Positions 33,468 through 45,422 of a DNA stretch of 64,000 nucleotides are shown piece after piece; positions within the stretch are counted from its first letter, which is position 1, and the number at the start of each line of letters is the position of its first letter. The notes beneath the pieces are model-generated. The model searched no databases and was not told the origin of the DNA. It worked only from the letters and a program-made list of their open reading frames with translations. The stretch lies in NCBI GenBank assembly GCA_963920575.1, contig OY986971.1:12030779-12094778 (forward strand), written 5' to 3'. The stretch comes from Narthecium ossifragum. Its lineage: Eukaryota; Streptophyta; Magnoliopsida; Dioscoreales; Nartheciaceae. A program made the translations under genes and the position numbers.

Positions 33468-36400
33468 ATGGCACCAGCAGAGCAGAGGGAGCTGAGGGTC
33501 CAGCTGGACGGGTTGATCGGCAGAGGTTTCATCCGTCCCAGCACGTCACCTTGGGCAGCTCCTGTCTTATTCGCAAAGAAGAAGGACGGTACGCTTCGTC
33601 TTTGCATTGATTACAGGAAGCTGAACAGGGTAACGGTGAAGAACAAGTATCCGATGCCGAGGATCGATGACTTGTTCGACCAGCTCCGAGGCTCTTCGGT
33701 CTTTTCGAAGATCGATCTCCGTATCGGCAATCACTAGTTGCGGATTCGGGATTGCGACATCCCGAAGACGGCTTTTCGTACGAGGTACGGGTTGTACGAG
33801 TTCACGGTGATGCCGTTCGGCTTGACGAACGCACCGGCGGAGTTCATGGATCTGATGCAGAGGGTCTTCCGACCGTACTTAGATCAGTTTGTGGTGATCT
33901 TCGTCGACGACATCCTAGTTTACTCACGTACCGTGGAGGAGCACGGGCAGCATCTGAGGACAGTGTTGCAGTTGTTGAGGGGGCATAGGCTGTATGCCAA
34001 GGCCTCCAAATGTGAGTTTTGGCTTCTTGAGGTGCAGTTTCTGGGGCACGTGGTGTCAGCGGCAGATATTTCAGTTGATCCAGCCAAGATCGAGGCAATG
34101 CTACAGTTGCAGAGACCAGCGACAGTGTTCGAGGTCCGCAGCTTCCTCGGCTTGGCGGGTTACTACCGAAGGTTCGTGCGGGACTTCTCCAGGGTTGCAG
34201 GGCCGTTGGCCAGGTTGACACAAAAGGCGGTCCCATTTGTTTGGGACGAGGCTTGTGAGCAGGCGTTCATCCAGTTGAGGACCAGACTGACGAGTGCACC
34301 GATCCTTATAGTTCCAGAGCGAGGCGTCGGCTACAGTGTCTATTGCGACGCCAGTGGGGAGGGTCTAGGCTGTGTGCTTATGCAGGAGGGCCATGTGGTG
34401 GCCTATGGCTCCAGGCAGCTGAAGGCCCATGAGAGGAACTACCCAGTCCACGATCTTGAGCTTGCAGCGGTTGTCTTCGCTCTGAAGACGTGGCGACACT
34501 ACCTCTACAGTGAGTGGTTCTCGGTGTACTCTGATCATAAGAGTTTGAGACACGTGTTTACCCAGCGTGACCTCAACCTCAGGCAGCGGCGGTGGATGGA
34601 ACTTCTGGAGGACTATGACTTCGAGTTGCATTACCACCCTGGTAAGGCAAATGTCGTAGCAGACGCTCTCAGCAAGCGGACCAGAGACAGTCGAGTGACC
34701 TTGGCAGCAGTGTCAGCTCGGCAGTGGCAGATGCTGGAGACAGTCAGTCAGTTTGGGCTGGACTTTGAGGACTGGGCGACAGGTGGTTTCCTGTATACTG
34801 TTCGCAGCATTCCAGTTCTTTTGGCCAGAGTGATCGAGGCACAGGATGGGGACCCAGAGCTCGTGGAGACCTGTGCGGCGGTCGGCACCGAGCACGCGGT
34901 TGAGGGCTGGACAGTGTCGGCAGACAGCGGTCTACTCTTCAGAGGCAGAGTTGCAGTTCCAGCAGACCCGGCGTTGCGAGAGGAGATCCTTCACGAGTTC
35001 CACCACTCCTGCTTCGCCGTTCACCCCGGGAGCACCAAGATGTACCACGACCTTCGCCGACAGTTCTGGTGGTGCGGGATGAAGAGGTCAGTAGCTGAGT
35101 TCGTCTCCAGATGCCTCACCTGTTAGAGGGTGAAGGCAGAGCACAGGCGGACCGCAGGTTTGTTGCAGCCACTTCCAGTGCCAGAGTGGAAGTGGGAACA
35201 CATAGCAATGGATTTCGTCACCGGGCTACCCAGTTCACCGAGGGGGAATGATGTGATTTGGGTCATCGTCGATCGACTGACCAAATCGGCTCATTTCCTC
35301 CCCATGAGGACGACAGATCCAGTTGCCAGACTGAGCCAGAGGTACATTGACGAGGTAGTACGACTGCACGGCATCCCAGTGTCGATAGTGTCAGACAGAG
35401 ATCCCAGATTCACCGGCAGGTTCTGGAGCAGCTTCCAGGACTCCTTGGGTACAACGCTGATGTTCAGCACAGCCTTCCACCCTCAGACAGACGGGCAGTC
35501 GGAGCAGACTATCCAGATCTTGGAGGACATGCTCAGAGCATGTGTGCTAGACGCTGGAGGTACTTGGGAGCAGCACGTGACTTTGGTGGAGTTTGCCTAC
35601 AACAACAGTTTCCAGGCCAGTTTGGGTTTTGCACCCTTCGAGGCGTTGTACGGCAGGCCGTGTCGCTCACCGGTGTGTTGGACTGAGGTTGGGGAGGCGT
35701 CCCTTACCGGTCCGGACATCATCAGACAGTCGTGAGAGAGGTTGGCTCAGATCAGGCAGAGGCTTCTGACTGCACAGAGCAGGCAGAAGAGCTACGCAGA
35801 CCGCAAGCGACGGCCCCTGGACTTCTCAGTTGGCGACAGAGTGCTACTAAAGGTGTCCCCGCGCAGAGGGTCGATCAGGTTTGGTAGCAGTGGCAAGCTA
35901 GCTCCGAGGTTCACTGGCCCTTTTGAGTTCGTCAGGCGCGTCGGAGCAGTCGCCTACCAGTTGGCTCTACCCCCGCACATGTCAGCAGTTCACCCCACCT
36001 TCCACGTTTCTATGTTGAGGAAGTACATTCCAGATCCTTTTCACGTGATCAGACACGACGACCTTGAGGTGGAGGAGGACGCCACCTACATAGAGCAGCC
36101 AGTACAGATCATGGACAGACTAGATCAGGTGCTGAGAGGCAGATCGTTACCGTTGGTCATGGTCAGGTGGAGACATGGCTGTGCAGAGAGTCTGACTTGG
36201 GAGCGAGAGGATCGCATGCATCGGGAGTTTCCCCGACTGTTCACCTCTTCAGGTAGTTCCTTGTTGTGGGCGTTGGCGCCCCTAGCTGTAGCCTTGTTTG
36301 TGCAGGTAGGCTTAGTTGTTTCTCTTTTTTCCCCGGCTTCAACCTTGAATTTCGGGACGAAATTCTTTTTAAGGTGTTTAGGTTTTGAGGGCCCGTCCCT

Positions 36401-36569
36401 TAGACCTGACTCGACCACGTGGGTCGAGAGCCGGTTTCCTGTTGGTTTGGTTCCGCGTCGGGCACGATCGGGCGATCGTGTGGCGGTTTTGGACACCGGG
36501 GGCATTTTGGTAAATATGCCCTCTGGTGGTCGGTTTCACACCCGCATTCCACACACTGACTTTGATTGA
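33468..36569 (+). pseudogene. E1 pol: RT, RNase H, integrase, chromodomain
   Basis: One frame throughout, with stops at 33735 (TAG), 35124 (TAG) and 35733 (TGA). The RT catalytic FVDD is at 33900-33911. RNase H is at about 34330-34680 ([28 protein letters not shown]). The integrase zinc motif is HHSCFAVH then RCLTC, and the core follows (MDFVTGLPSS, IVSDRDPRFTGRFWSS, HPQTDGQSEQT). The chromodomain-like end is at about 36070-36244 (EQPVQIMDRLDQVLRGRSLP, then TWERED). After this the frame lacks a stop and reads on into the 3' LTR to 36569, so the natural terminator appears lost. The C-terminal domain directs integration to heterochromatin in this family. Confidence 0.93.
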
Positions 36570-38794
36570 TGTATGTGTTTGATTAGAATCCCTAGGGTGC
36601 GTCCGATCGGAGGATCGGAGCTCGATCGGGAAAGATCGATTTGGACGGCTGAGATAGATTTGGATTTTCTATATAAGGCCTGTCTCTTTCTCTCTTTCCT
36701 TCTCTCCTTCACCTGTCGTTCTCTTCCCTTCTCTCTCTCCTTCGGCTGAGGTAGGGTTTGGAGATTCGGCTTTCGGAGCTTGGATCTTGGCGGCTCGGCA
36801 GGTGGCACGCGTGGAGGAGCTCTCCTACTTGCTCAAGTAGGTGTTTCTACCCCGATCCTTGGATCGGGTTATCCTAGGATAGGTTTTATGCACTTTCGCT
36901 GTAAGAATACATGTTAGAATGGTTTGTAACTCTTTGTATGTGTAGAGTAACTCCTTTCCTGTATTCCTACGTTGTGATCTCAGTATTTGAACGGTTGGTT
37001 TCCGTATTATCGCCGTTTTGTCGGTTTTTGCCCATTTGGACCTAGCTAAGAGATTTAACCGTAGAAAACTGGATTTCTTCACCCCATTAGCTTCCCCTTT
37101 GGTAATTATACTTGCTTGCAAGATTTCATCTTATTCCAACGTGTTTTGATACTTGAAATCCAATGAAATGGATTTCCGGCACTGTTCTGATGAACTGTGC
37201 CAAGGGCCTGACGGTCGATCGGAGCATCGATCGTCACATGTTGTTTTACGCTTTCTGGGCCTGGCGGTCGACCGTCGCTTCGACCGTCAGGCTCTGTCGG
37301 GATTTTAGCCTCCCACGGTCGATGGGTCGATCGACCGTGGGTCCTCTCTCTTTTTCATCCCGCCTCACGGTCGACCGTCGGATCGACCGTCGCATCGTCC
37401 GTGAGGCTCTGTCCCGTTTTGGGCTCTCGACGGTCGATGGGTCGATCGACCGTCGCCCATGAGGTTTTCTTCGTTTTGGCCTCACGATCGATCGGTGGAT
37501 CGACCGTGACATCGTCCGTGGTCTCACGGTCGATCCCCGGATCGACCGTGGCATCGTCCGTGACCACTTGGACTTGGTTTTCTGGCTTTTCTTTGGTGAA
37601 TTTGATTTGGGATTAGTATCTAAACATGTTGGGAAACATGTAGGGGGATTTGATGTGGTTTTCAAAGGATTTCCATTTGGTTTGAGATTGATTCAAATGT
37701 TCTTTCTTTCTTTAGAAAACTGATGGTTCTACCTGCAATTAATACATGATTGATTGTAGTTAAGTGTAGTTATTTGCATAGCCATTAGCTAGCTTTGAGT
37801 GCTAGCTAATGAAGAATTGTGGAACCTTAGCCTCTTGCCGGCGAGTGCCGAGGGCTATTATATATCTGTTGAACTTATAATTGCTGATGTGACATATAGA
37901 GACATCTAGGATAGATGTTTGCCTAGGATCATGCATTGTATGCATTAGAGGCATTTGAGGTTAGGCGGGCGATGGTTTAGGTCGCCAATCCGAGGCTCTC
38001 GGGTAGCTCGGACTAGCCTAAGGACCGTGGATGGGTAGTCAGGAGTAGGATGTGATTGTTGATCAAGTCTCTTGTCATTTGAGGATTCACGTTAGTTGAC
38101 TCTGATCGGTATTTGAGGTCTAGAGGTCGTGTCGTCTTCCAAGGCCAAGTGCTAAGGATGCAACCGATGTGTTCCCGACGTGGTCCCCAGGCAGTGGTAT
38201 CCCTGCTGGGTAAGGGTGATCCTGCATGGTACTGTTCCCCTGTCAGTGCTTAGGGTGATCTTGGTAGAGTGACCAAGAGAGAGGTTCATGACAGGAGCCC
38301 TTGGGACATCGGTGGGTATGGGACCCGTGGCATCCGTTAGACTTAGGCTGGGAGACAACACTGTTGTTGTTTTCCTCCTTTCAGTGTGCCGTAGAGTAGA
38401 ACCCTACTGGGCTTTTTGCTCATTCCTACCCGGGCTGCGTTTGCAGGTGCAGGCGGCAGTTCTTCTTCGGTGGAGCCAGCAGGATCGGCTTTCGGCGGCG
38501 CGGGTACATCCAGGGGCGCTTGAGGTTGCTTGGAGGATTATTCATCGTACATTTTGATATATGTTCTTATGTTGTAACCATTTTGGAGAACTTTTGGGAT
38601 TTTGTATAAATCTGTATATTGGAGCTTAGACATTGTACGACTTGATGTTATATTATAATTGAATCTGTTCGCCTCTGGAATACAATTGTGTAATTTAATT
38701 ATCTTTTCCGTTTTGTATCGCGCCGGTTGATGATGAATAGTGTTAGGACCCTCACGTCCCGTCCTGGATGGGTTTTCTAGGTCGGGGTGTGACA
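36384..38794 (+). repeat. E1 3' LTR
   Basis: 2,411 bases. It starts TTTGAGGG where the 5' copy has TGTGAGGG, and ends GGTGTGACA followed by the target duplication GGATC. Upstream the internal region ends TTCGGGACGAAATTC and a weak purine tract. Confidence 0.94.
37210..37562. repeat. Palindrome array in E1 3' LTR
   Basis: The same seven modules as at 11772-12124, with a few substitutions such as ATCGATCG for ATCGACCG in the first unit. The modules keep their arm pairing in most places. Confidence 0.88.
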
Positions 38795-39173
38795 GGATCG
38801 ATCTCCCTTATGTCGGTTCGTTTGCCTATAAAGCAAACAAGATCGTTTTCCTTTGATTTTTTTGGGATTTCCGAGATTTGAGCCGCGTTCTTGCTGGATC
38901 TGAGCTCGTTTGAGGAAGATCTAAGGCATAGCTGCTTGGATTTAAGCCGCTCTTACTCCGGTAGGGATTCCTACCTACTTTGGTTTCGGGGTTTGAGTTT
39001 TCCGGTTTGATTTGTGCTCTTTTGCTTAGATCTATCTGTGTACATGGTTATTCCTCGTGTTTTCTCCGGTTTTGGACTCGTGGGATCTTGATCTATCAGA
39101 TCCCAGAGTTTGGTTAAGTTTGGATGTGTCTTCCGGCGGTATTCCTCGCCGGAAGTACGCCGGAGAACCCATT

Positions 39174-39390
39174 GGGATCGATCCCGTTTGAGGAAGGATC
39201 GATCTCCTATGGTGTGTCACGCCCAGCCCGAGCGGGATCGATCCCCTTGAGAAGGGAGATCGATCCCTTGGCGGCTGGTGGCTGTGAGTCCCAGGTAACG
39301 AGGAAGATCGATCCCTCTGGAGGAGGAGATCGATCTCCTTCGGTTGACAGGGACAAGTTTTCCCTAAGTGCTAAGGAGATCGATCCCTTA
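39174..39390. repeat. GATCGATC palindrome cluster in solo LTR C
   Basis: GATCGATC occurs seven times in about 215 bases, often with extended symmetry. AGGAGATCGATCTCCT near 39333 is a perfect 16-bp palindrome. More copies lie upstream at about 10733, 10855 and 10923 and at the E1 insertion point. Confidence 0.88.
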
Positions 39391-40713
39391 GTGGCTGAAG
39401 GGTGTTTTAAGTGGGTTTTTGCCCGCGAGGCTTTGTATGACAGTTTTTTTTTCTGTCTTAATACTTGGTACATACGATTAAGCATGCTAGCCCTATAATA
39501 GGGCAGTTGTGAACCAGGGGAGTGATGACTCCTTGGATTGTGTAGAATAAACGGGCGGGTAGCCCTACAGCTTACCATAGCCTTGCATGCCGGCGTGCAC
39601 CGAGGGTTTTATCTGCTATATTTGTGAGCTGTTGTTTGCGGGGTTGTTTCCCGGTGCAGGTGTTGTGGTGGACTGCTGGCAGTTGGTGGTAGTACCACTG
39701 CAGCAGTCCCTAGACCTTAAATATTTGTTCACCACCCCGGGCCGGCAGGGTGCCGTGTCCAGACCTTGTATTTCTTATATCATCACATCCTGTTGCATGC
39801 TTACATGTACTTATTCTGCGCATGTTCATAGCATGCATTGTGTTGTGCACTAGTTGCATCTGTTTAGGGCGTTGCCGATCCGGGGCTTCCGGGTAGCCCG
39901 GATCTACCCCTTAGGACCGTTGCGGGTAGCTTGGTCTAGGACCCAATTGTAGTATTCAGTCGATTTCGATGATAGGGTTAGATGACATGAATACTATTGT
40001 TGCTTGATGTTTAGAGGTCGTGTCGGCCTCGAGCCAAGTCGAGGTGTAGCCGGTACCCAGTCCCTCTTGAACTCTTGGGTGGCAAGTGTGTCTACCCAGC
40101 GGTGCTATCCGCCAACAGTGCCCACGATCCTGTTGTGAGTTGGCAGTGCCGTTCCCTGCCTTACTAAGTGTGACCCAGTGTGTGACCGGTTCCCTGGAAG
40201 ACCATGGCTGGGGCGCTCAGGGGCATCTGGTGGGGTTATGGGATCCCTGTGATACACCTAGGCTTTGCTTGGGGGCGACACTGTTGTGTTCCCTCCCTTG
40301 TGAGTGTCGTAGTGTAGTGTCCCTGCTGAGCTTAGTGCTCACTCCTACCCGGGCTGCGTTTTGCAGGTGCTGGCGCGAGCTCTTCTTCGGTCGCCCCTAC
40401 CGGGCAGGTGTTTGGTGACGTGGCGGTGTCTGGCGGTGCTTGAGTGGTGGCGATCTTACCATTTTACCCCTTTTTGTTATAGATAGTCTCCTACGGGAGT
40501 GATAAATGTATAATTTCCATGTTTGAGGTTTTGTATCTATTTCAGTTCCAGTGTTTGAGGTTTGCAATTGTTGTTAATACAGGATGATTATGACTTGTTA
40601 GGGTAACCACTACGATTAGAGGGAAACCTCGCCAAATTTTCCGCAGTAGGTTAGGTTCCGGTTCGCGTCGCCCGGCCTGGTTGGGCCTACGCGGGTCGGG
40701 GTGCGACAATAGG

Positions 40714-41217
40714 AACCTGTTGAAGGCAATTTTTGGTCAGATTAAAGGCCTACTATAAGTAGTTTTGAGTTGTAAACTTGTCAACTATCATTTACTATTA
40801 TTTGTGAACATTTGGGCAAGTTTGAAATTCATTTTCACTACTTCTAGAGAGCTAAAACATTTGTAAACCTTCTTCGAGTGTAAATAAGAGCTTTGTGGAC
40901 AATCTTAGAGTTGCTTCGAATTGATAGTAAGATTTACAAGCACCCAGAAGCTTGGATGAAAGCTTATAAAAGGATTTGCAAGTAATGAATCCTCAAAAAG
41001 GATCTTGAGTGAAGTGGACATAGACCACGAATTGGTTCAAACCACTATAAAATAATGCAATCCTTCTAACTCGCCTCTCATCTCTTCTAGACCGCTTGTT
41101 TTAATTGTTTTTCGTCTCATTTACAAGCATCGAAAGTTTTAGGCTTCTCCCACCTGACTTTTTCATTTATCTTATTATTGAAAAAATGTCCAATTCACCC
41201 TCCTTCTTGGACTTTCA
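40714..41217 (+). repeat. Copia LTR, right part
   Basis: It continues from 10514 after the solo LTR and its duplication. It ends with CCTTCTTGGACTTTCA, a sequence typical just before the copia primer site. A TATA-like CTATAAAATAATG lies near 41043. Confidence 0.8.
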
Positions 41218-41219
41218 AT

Positions 41220-42080
41220 TGGTATCAGAGCTGGCTTTCTAATTTGATATTTAACAACCCTAGAGGTTCCTAATTCGATAAAGAAAATATAAAAGGTTAA
41301 GCTACCAATAGGCCACTCTAATTCAATTGATTGAATTATACATATTGGAAGACAAAAATGAAGATGTTCATTGAATTCATGGACTATGAAGCATGGATGG
41401 TCATTAAGGATGGTGCCTTCGTCCTCATGAAGACTCATGAGGGTAAGCAAGTTCTTAAGATTAAGAATGTATTCACCCCAACTGACTTGAAAAACTTGTA
41501 AATCAACGCCGAAGCCAAGAGTTATATTGTACCCTTAACCCGAGTGAATTCAATAGAGTCTCGGCACGTAAGTCAGCTAAAGAGATTTGGGACAAACATG
41601 AGGTCACTAATGAGGGAATTACCCGTATCAAGGAGTCTAAAATTAGGATGCTTGTACATGACTATGAATTATTTTGTATGACGGATGATGAGTCTATTAG
41701 TGAAATGTTTATTCATTTTACAAATATTCTTAATGTTCTTGAATCTATTGTTAAAGTTTATATTAATGAAGAAATTGTATGAAAGATTTTTAGGTGCTTG
41801 CCTAAGACATGGGATCCCAATATGACAACAATTAAAGTAGCGAAAGATATATTCAAGCTAACTTGAAAAGAAGCAATGACGAAAGACACAAGAAAAAGAA
41901 GAGTGTCGCATTGAAGTCCTCCCACAAAGATTCATCGGATTCGAGTGATGAAGACGATGAGGAGGAATAGGCCATGATCTCAAGAAGAATTAAAAATATA
42001 TTTAAATGTCAAGCAGGAAAGAAATTCTTTAAAAAGAAATTCCCCAAAAGTAAAAAATCAAATGCTAACACCTATAACTC
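41220..42080 (+). pseudogene. Copia primer site and broken gag
   Basis: TGGTATCAGAGC is at 41220. From about 41330, interrupted frames match plant copia gag (UBN2-type): YWKTKMKMFIEF, YEAWMVIKDGAF, MLVHDYELF and, further on, SSDSSDEDDEEE and FKKKFPKSKKSN. Several stops and shifts are present. It ends abruptly at 42080 at another LTR; protease and pol are absent. Confidence 0.75.
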
Positions 42081-44938
42081 TGTCACACCCTGACCCAGAA
42101 AACCCATCCGGTCCGGGGCATAGCGGTTCTAAACCTAAAATCAAATGACGAGAGCCAAGTTTTAAATATTACTTTTAAAACCTGGTGCACAATTATAATA
42201 TTCACAACTAATTTAAACTATCCGATCAGCAAGTCATAAATACAAAGCTAATTGTTACAAGACTCAATTAGCGTTTAAAGGTACAATACTAATATCAGTC
42301 TTCTAAGTACAACAATATATGTCAATTTACATCAATTTAGAATACAAATACATTTCTCCTCAAGATTACACTTTATACATTTATTTGAAATACATATACA
42401 ATTTAAAGCTGTACATAAATTTAATTGAAAATAAGTTGGTAACAAGTCCTCGATCTTAAGCACCACCAGGGGAAGAACCACCTCCGACACCGTAAGTACA
42501 TGAACAGGGAACTGCGCTTGTACCTACAAATGCAGCTCGGTTAGGAGTGAGCGATAAGCTCAGTAAGGTTCTACTCTACGACACTCACAAAGGAAAGGGG
42601 ACAATAAAGTCCCAGGTTCCATCTCATCTTTAGTGGGAAACACGCATTACAAACACCACCAATCCCAGGGCACACACTCTGATGACCTCCACTGTCAACA
42701 GTCATCCCTCTCAACAACCAAGAGCTCTAGTGCTGAAATAATAGGCATAGGACACAGGGTAATACGTAACTTCCCCTAATACTGAAACTGAGATTGAGCC
42801 TGGAACCTAGGACAACGTCTACACCTCAAAAAGATAATGTTCACGACCAACTACTTAAATAGTCCTCGAAGCAGCAAGATTGATTAAACACAAGAATCAC
42901 GTCCTAATCCGTATTCTACCCAAGCCCGGCCCTAGAACTAGATCTGAGCTGTCCGACCCCTTGTATTGGCGAAACCCCTAGTCGCCCACGTCCGAATCTT
43001 ATGCTTCTAATGTAATCAAATGCATGCAATGCTCACGCGCATATTAATAGATTCGGACATGCAATAGTATGTCATACATCATACAAGGCTAGGCATAGCA
43101 TCAAGTTTGCCAGAGGGTAAACATAGCATAAAGCAGATAGAGGTCTAAGCTACAATATTATAAGGGCTCAACAAGCCCACAAGCCATCGCAAGGCTAAAC
43201 AACAAATAAGCATTTAATTTACTACAATGGCACTCATACAGGTCGATAACAAGCAACTATACATTACAATCGAAATTTTGGCATTACGACGACATAAATG
43301 GCCGTCAACCGAAATTCCTACACGGGGGCACAACCCCGGCCAAGCAATTAACAACAAACAGCAGTAATTCCAATCCATATGATCTATGACACACCTTCGC
43401 CCCATTTAATTATCTAAATATCCCAAGGGGCATGACTCCATTAGTTCAACCACGATCCTCACATAGGGCTTAATTCTATATATGAGTACATGTATACAAA
43501 TAAATTATGCTTTGCAGATTAATTGCTAATTAAATAAGAAAGATTAATAGCTAACCTGACCTACCAAAAATTGAGGGTTCAAACACCCAAAGCCTTATCA
43601 AATCTAGCATATAAATCCTAAATGCTATTAAGGACATCAATTCAAAGCTATTAGATGAATTAAGCATGATTGAAGAAAATCAAGTTATCGAATTTACGCA
43701 AACGAAACTACTAACTTCCAATAATCATAACTTTAAATCTATTCACCCAATTAACATGAAACTTTATATGCCTACACTCTGGCATACTCCAAATCAACGG
43801 GAAAAAGGAATTAGATGAAAACCTATAATTTTGGTTTAAAATAAGATTTGATAAATGACTCATAATTCCTTCGAACATCCCTCGGATTGAAACCAAAACT
43901 TGCAGATCGGTCCTAAGGGTCACTAAGATCAGCATACCCAAAGATCAAATCAATCGGATATCAATTTCCAGCACAGTCTAGAAATTAATTCACAAAAAAT
44001 CATATATAAATCCAAAAAATATGAAATGATGTGGAATTGAAACTAGATTCGATGATCTATAACTTTCATGTTCAAAGTTACTCGAGATCAATCTCACACA
44101 TCTCAGAAATTGACCTTGAGCTTAGATGTTCATCAAAGAAATGAAAACTGACAAAATCCGGGAAAACCTTGCTAAAAACCGGATAAAACCACTATCAAAT
44201 CACATGAGACTTCAATCAGTTACTAAGCATGCATCAAGAAACTAGTTAGTGCAAAGAAATCCATAGATTAACCAACCAAACCCTAACTTTTACTTAAACG
44301 AAGGTTGAAGGTAGAAACCCTATCATAACACACTAATCCAGCCGTTAATCCTTGCTAATCCACCATCCTCCCTCGCCGTCGCCGTCTCCAGCTCCCTGTA
44401 GAACCTCTGGAGTCATCCGATGCCTCCGTCCACACGCGACGGGAAGAGGGAGAATGAGAGGAGGGAGAAACCAGAGGGAATTAGGGAATAGGAGAGGAGG
44501 AGAAGAAGCCGGGGAGGGACGGTGGCTAGCAACGGTGGGGGAAGAAGCTCTGGAGAAGGGAGAGAGGCCGACACGGTCACGAGCGGGGAAGAGGAGAAGG
44601 TGGGTCATGTGCAGGGGAGAAGAAGGAAAGAAAAGAGAAGGGGAGAGATGAAATGGGTATTTATACTAAAGTTATTTTCGATCTCGACCGTCCGTTTCGA
44701 TTTTTCCCAATCGATCTCTGATCTACCAATCGAGAATGCCTATAAGGATCTAATCAATCACATATATCAATCCAAGGTCATGTGTACACTACGCGGGTGT
44801 GAAAGCCAATTCCACAAAGGCAGATTACCAAAATGTCCTTGGAGCTGCAACGATCTAAGCCATCGTTGAACAAGGCCAATCGGGCCAAATCCTCGACCTA
44901 ATGTGGCCGAACCAGGTATAAAGGGACAGGTCCTCACA
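42081..44938 (-). repeat. Left (3') LTR of element F
   Basis: 2,858 bases, ending GGTCCTCACA. At 42530-42590 it has the conserved LTR block (ACCTACAAATGCAGC and AGGAGTGAGCGATAAGCTCA) shared by this group. A minus-strand GAAAACTTATA-type promoter is not certain. The GC-rich block 44345-44640 has frames on both strands but no domain. Confidence 0.8.
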
Positions 44939-45422
44939 ACCTATCACCCTTAAAGAAATTTCGTCCTTGAAATTCGATAAGGGTAGCGGAAACACCAAAG
45001 AAAAAATAAGCACACCTGCACAAGACAATAAGGGTTAGCAAGCTCGCAACCATACAAGACACCGGGTATCAACGCCGGCAACACACAACACCGGGCACGA
45101 ACACCCGCAATGGACAAAAAAAATAGAAGATACATCTCGGGGTGAGAACCACTTGAAACACTCTGCACACGCTCGCAGCACTCCCAAGTTACCCTCACAA
45201 CACCTCTGCACTCCCAGAGGGCTACCACTGACGGAACCGCCCTATCTCTCGGGATTGGTCTCTAATGATCGTTGCTCTCAATTTGCATAAGTCTTCTGGC
45301 AACTCGGAGTCATCAGAAGTCTCTGTTTAGTCTACGCCAACCTTTCTGAAGACTATCTGGTGACGTCTGGGACGATGGGTGATATCTCGACAAGCTCTAT
45401 CGAACAATCGGAAGAACGGCGT
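44939..45422 (-). other. F internal sequence next to its 3' LTR
   Basis: It holds the motif TTTCAAGGACGAAATTTC followed by a weak purine tract (minus strand, 44945-44980). The rest, which should be the end of pol, is too decayed to read. Confidence 0.55.

Larger units (their letters stand above)
10950..38794 (+). mobile_element. E1: Del/Tekay-type Ty3/gypsy chromovirus with nested insert
   Basis: LTRs begin TGTGAGGGCCCG and end GGTGTGACA. The target duplication GGATC is at 10945-10949 and 38795-38799. The 5' LTR is 10950-12706 plus 30804-31455 (split by E2) and the 3' LTR is 36384-38794; they total about 2,409 and 2,411 bases. The internal part, 31456-36383, holds a primer site, gag, protease, reverse transcriptase, RNase H, integrase and a chromodomain. 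The element is full length but dead, with five stops, a deletion at the protease/RT junction and an 18-kb insertion. The nearly equal LTRs suggest it is fairly young. Confidence 0.95.
10520..40708 (+). mobile_element. Solo LTR (family C), interrupted by element E1
   Basis: The left part (10520-10949) starts TGTGAGGATCC and the right part (38800-40708) ends GGGGTGCGACA. The 5-bp target duplication ATAGG is at 10515-10519 and 40709-40713. No internal region remains, so this is a solo LTR of about 2.34 kb formed by LTR-LTR recombination before E1 inserted. The ends resemble Ty3/gypsy Del-type LTRs. A TATA-like CCTATAAAG lies near 38828. Confidence 0.9.
9822..42080 (+). mobile_element. Truncated Ty1/copia element, host of the nested insertions
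   Basis: The LTR starts TGTTGATCC at 9822 and is interrupted at 10514/10519 by a solo LTR. It resumes at 40714 and ends ...GACTTTCA at 41217. That is about 1.2 kb of LTR when the insertion is removed. It is followed by a tRNA-Met-type primer site and a broken gag. The element stops at 42080 where the LTR of another retrotransposon begins; no copia pol or second LTR is seen in the window. The LTR end and gag are of the SIRE/Tork-like plant copia type. Confidence 0.8.

Noticed and set aside
44345..44651. Overlapping frames in the left LTR of F
   Set aside because: They lie in LTR sequence, overlap on opposite strands and show no domain.
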